Position numbers and translations under genes: made by a program
Part shown: positions 60,043 through 64,000 of the stretch, piece after piece
Layout: every line of letters begins with the position of its first letter
How positions within the stretch are numbered: position 1 is the stretch's first letter
The notes under the pieces: model-generated
Database searches by the model: none
The model's input: only the letters and a program-made list of their open reading frames with translations
What the model was told of the DNA's origin: nothing
Assembly: GCA_029204225.1 (NCBI GenBank)
Contig: CM055110.1
Location: 38,208,195 to 38,272,194 of the forward strand
Length of the DNA: 64,000 nucleotides
Reading direction: 5' to 3'
DNA from: Diphasiastrum complanatum
Taxonomy: Eukaryota; Streptophyta; Lycopodiopsida; Lycopodiales; Lycopodiaceae

Positions 60043-62565
60043 AAAATTGCCACAGTTTTTGAGAGTTTCAAGTACATTTATATCTTAATATTGACTTTGA
60101 CTTTTACTTCTGTATGAGATTTTGATATTTACGTAATGGATTCTTTGTGCTGCTTACGCCTAGTTTTTGGGCTTTTTAAAAAGCATAAAATGTCACTGAA
60201 TTTTTTTAATTTTTTTTTTAAAATTCTTAAGCACATTCCAAATGCGTGTCAGACTGCCCGTCAGTCCACATCAGTCTGTGCGCGTCAGACTGCCACGTGG
60301 CAGTTTCTCATTGGTCCAAAAAAAACCACAGTGCTGATTATGCTTTGTAATTGGCATGTGGAAAAGTCAAAGATTGCATTACGCAATGGAAGGAGCCAGA
60401 CATAGGCCATTCTGCCCGGTTCGGTTTTCCAAAAAAATTTAGGCTTGGCCCCTCCAGGCCTTGCCCAAATGTTTTTGAAAATCCTTACCGGGTAGAATGG
60501 CCTGTGCCTGGCTCCTTCCATAATACGTAATTACTTGAATTTGAAATCGTAGGCTACGTATGTCCCTTTAAGACTAAGGGCTGACGGGCAACAAAAATCC
60601 TAAAACATAAAGGGGTCGAAGAAGGGAGAAAACATAAAGGGTTTCGAAGAAGGAGAAGAGGCCACGACGTCCCATCAGTCTCTTAGCCGCCATAACAGGG
60701 TCACGCTTCAACTATGGCAGATCAGCATGCAACCATCCACCACGATGCCCTGGACCTCCATCAGTTCTACACCACAGCAGCAGCCACCAACAGCCAAGGA
60801 AAGCGTTAAATAATCAAGATTTCAACTGGAAAAGTTCTTTGGATTCCTGCGTGACTTAGCTGCGCCTTCTTCCATTGAATGATCATATCTTCAATGACCT
60901 CCATCCTCACTAAATTCGCCATCCCTACTATCACAGAGAATTCAGGTACTGGGTGCATGCATTCTTGGAACTGAAAACCCCACATAATCATGATTTTATA
61001 TCTATGCTTACCTTTGAAATACAGGCTTTACAGAAGCAGGGAGAAAGACCAACGATTATTTAGCAGGGAGTAAACAGTTTCAAGGAGGTAATTGCTCCCT
61101 CTCTACTCAGCCTCACATTCAAACTTACTACCAAAGAGTTAGCACAACTGCACAGCCAATCCATGTTCCCAAAACATGCAACTACACGGGAGGATAAAAC
61201 CTCTGATCCTCCATATGCAATCCCGGAAATCCTGGTTTCTTTTTTCACTAAGAGTTCATATCACATGAAAAATAGATTTAAAACCAATCTTTCAATGAAC
61301 AGAAGCTCAAAAACAGGATTCAGGCATAACAGACTCATGCAATTTACGGTAATCCAAGAGTAAGCATAATCAAGCTGTTAGACAAGCATGTGACTAACTT
61401 TGGGAAACTTTTTGGGTTCGAACCTTTTTTATTTGAATGTAAGTAACCTATTTTTTTTATGGATTTTTTTTCATAAAGCATATCCAAGTTTTGTTCTGGA
61501 ATGTAGTTATAGTGCAACATATTCTATTACAACCATGAAAGAAATAAATTTTCTTATATTTTATGATTGTATTTGGTAGTTGGATTTTATAGTTCATTGA
61601 TCAATTTCAAGTTTCTTTTAGGTGCAACATGGATGAGTAAATGCTATATTTATCAAGTTTTTTGGTAGTTAATTATCCGTGCATCACCAACAAGTTCAAT
61701 TAGGCCAAACACTTTATTGAGTGAATATACGCTTCTAAAATTGTGATTAATTATCACATTGTATGAACATAGAAAACGTACAACTTGAGAATTTCAAAGC
61801 TTATTACATTCCATTTAAAAATTCTTTGTAACAATATTTCAAAAGTTTTGAAACATATTCACTTACCTATTAATATAATTCCACCTAAATTGATTTGAAT
61901 AATGGTTTTTTAATTATTGATATTACAAATTGTATGACTTTATTTAAATAGTATTGGGTGCCATCTCGAATAATTGTTGTTTGGAGTTGTATTTAATAAG
62001 TGGAAAATGCTCATGGGCTTTGAACACCATTATTCAAATTCATATTCTGCTGCCTACCTCGACATGAATACACTCACGCTTACATGGGATCAAATGTCAA
62101 TTACACCAGGTAGCGAGTGTGAGTAGGATCGCTATCGAGCAAAGTGGTCATGAGCACCTATCTCTCGACGCAGAGCGGCTTAGTAAGTGATGAAGACACA
62201 CTATGGCAGTCGATAGCGAGCCTGCTCATGCCTGTCGTTACCTAGTACATAATTGGCTGGCTTTTTCCCATGCATTCCATGCATGCTAAGAGACAAGGTG
62301 ATCTATAATATACGTCACAGGAATCATTGCATTATAACGATGTAAAATTTGTAATAAAAAATACAAATATTGCATTCTAGAGACTTAAAAGAATACTTTT
62401 GAGAAAATGCATTTTAATTCTCAAACTCATGCAAGAGTGATTAACACCTAGCTTTAACAACAAAAGCTAAAATCAAAAGAATAAAAATAATTGGACACAT
62501 ACTCCATCCATTTTCTGCATCCAGCTTGCTATGTTCGTGCTCTCTCTCGCTCGCTCGCTCGCTAT

Positions 62566-62598
<33 letters not shown>

Positions 62599-64000
62599 GC
62601 CTTGTTCTTTAAAGTTAGCAAGTATAGTGGAGCCTAGACATTCTCAGTAATTTCATCACTGAAAAGGTAAAAGAGTTTGTTACTGATTTGACCAATTCGT
62701 AGTTAATGTCTTTCCTCCTGTTGACTACTCATATAATGTATGCATGTAATTTCTGAAGATTTATGGTTCAGTACCTGCTTTATTTATGAAAATTAGGTAG
62801 CTTTCATCTAATTTCTCCACTCTCTCTCTCATTAAACCATCAGGACTATTGTTTCTGGGACTGTATTGGTGGTAAAAGGGTATCTTACCCATCTTCATCC
62901 TCGAAATTTGTAAGTTATTACATAGAACCAAAAACTACAACTAGCTCCATTCATATTGTAGTTCAGATTTTCATTCAATCTCTTTAGTTTTATCTATAGA
63001 GGGCTCCATGATTCATCTGAGTACCGATTTAAATTAGATAATCCACATCAGTGGCGTAGTTGGAAAACTTGGCCTATGATCAAGTAGATAATAAGTTGTG
63101 TTTTGGAGTGCAGAAACTACAATACTGCAATTTGCAGCCTTCCATAATTCAATAAAAATGGTATTGGATTTTGAATCCGCCCGACAGCCAGCCTACTCAG
63201 AGCATGATATGATTGTCGATGTCCTCGAAACAGTGGCATTTGTGATGGATTTAGAGCACCACCTGTTTAGAACTGCCCATATACGATGTTCCATTGCAGA
63301 TAGGAAGTTAGCCATCGTGAGAGTGCTATGTATTGCGGGCTATGATGCTGGTATTTGCAGATCAAAATGGAGGGGCTTCAATATGAAAGGTCACTTTCAT
63401 CTCATCTCATTTCTGTCTCATGAGTTTGATTGCACATAACTTAGTATTAAATCTTGTGAGTTCCTTGAAAAATTGAACCAAGTCTTGGTCTATGTTGTTG
63501 TCAAAACTACAGAACACACCTACGAATACATCGATGTTGCTTTTCATCAACTACAAAAAAACAACTCATGGGTGACAAAGAGGCTGATCGTGGACACGGA
63601 CTTCCGGGATCATTTTGAAATTGCACGTGCAAGTGAGGAGTACACACATTTGTTGCAACAATTACCTTCACCCTTTGTGGGTTTTGGACATGAGTTGTCA
63701 GGTTTTATACAATGCATGTGTCAAGCTGCTGCAATATCCTTTCACAAAATAGGCATGGGTGTTCCTCCTTGGAGAGAAGTAGAACACATGAGCAGCCTTT
63801 GGTTTTCTAATTATAAGAGATTCACCTCAACCCATCACCATTTTGCTGGATATGATATGTGCTTCCACTATCACATTAATCGTGATGAACTGTACCCTGC
63901 CTATGGCTTAATTTGTAGTTACTCATGGACTTCAGAGCTACCAAGGCGAAGAGCTATATTTGAGTGCCTCAATAGAAGAGTAAAGAGTGCCACATTGGAG
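60043..64000 (+). repeat. DUF506 block, copy 4 (near-identical to copy 2)
   Basis: Bases 27834-31788 recur here at an offset of 32,209, rising to 32,212 after two small length changes (two bases in the CT run near 62570 and one A at about 63157). I noticed no substitutions. The foldback (60377-60522), G-box, inverted repeat and CT run are all repeated. It runs off the window, so its right end is unknown. Confidence 0.96.
63158..64000 (+). CDS. DUF506 (PDDEXK-like) protein, copy 4, cut by window end
   Basis: Exon 1 is 63158-63389, the 123-bp GT-AG intron is 63390-63512, and exon 2 runs from 63513 past the window edge. The visible protein is identical to the gene at 30946, including GYDAGICRSKW, YEYIDV, VDTDFRDHFEIARAS and VPPWREVEHM. 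One extra A just before the ATG puts an upstream Met (63098) in frame, but the conserved ATG is the better start by comparison with copies 2 and 3. If not an assembly duplicate, it is a second intact gene. Confidence 0.8.

Overview
This is plant nuclear DNA with almost no ordinary genes. The evidence is a family of DUF506 (PDDEXK-like, plant-specific) genes with a short GT-AG intron, plant-type Ty1/copia and Ty3/gypsy retrotransposons primed by initiator-Met tRNA, a short TTTAGGG telomere-type motif, and long AG/CT microsatellites. The sequence does not settle the species. The repeat density and the divergent DUF506 sequence would suit a large-genome land plant such as a fern or gymnosperm, but that is a guess.

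Layout. 1-5376: an inverted, decayed copy of a 'DUF506 block', carrying two later insertions (a solo LTR at 581-1315 and a CT-rich element at about 3763-5250). 6604-7575: a decayed gypsy reverse transcriptase. About 7600-8706: LTR end, primer site and leader of an old copia element. 8707-14767: copia element A, nested in that leader, with its gag-protease part inverted. 16246-18150: a gypsy gag split by a GC-rich palindromic, MULE-like element (16768-17951). 18197-24407: a long AT-rich repeat R, first copy. 24408-25693: gypsy integrase remnant. 25694-27833: 5' part of a second copia family (element C). 27834-32690: DUF506 block copy 2, with the only complete DUF506 gene (30946-31974). 32691-33555: gypsy remnant. 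33919-43995: element D, related to C, on the minus strand and split by copia element B (35312-41527). 43996-46590: gypsy remnant and DUF506 block copy 3 (minus, pseudogene). 46697-49269: decayed, unrecognised coding sequences, one resembling a transposon protein. 49239-54392: repeat R, second copy. 55264-57434: telomere-like motif, GA microsatellite, and the 3' end of a third copia element with its LTR. 58692-59735: repeat R fragment. 60043-64000: DUF506 block copy 4, nearly identical to copy 2 and running off the window.

How it fits together. The region was built by repeated duplication of a few modules (DUF506 block, gypsy remnant, repeat R) and by nested retrotransposon insertion. Target-site duplications are visible for the solo LTR (tgtgt), element A (gggag), element B (tagga) and, imperfectly, the MULE-like element (9 bp). 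The paralogous blocks supply empty sites that date some insertions after the duplication. Only the DUF506 genes of block copies 2 and 4 look like candidate host genes; both copia elements carry inactivating mutations. I found no rRNA gene, convincing tRNA gene, CRISPR array or bacterial gene.
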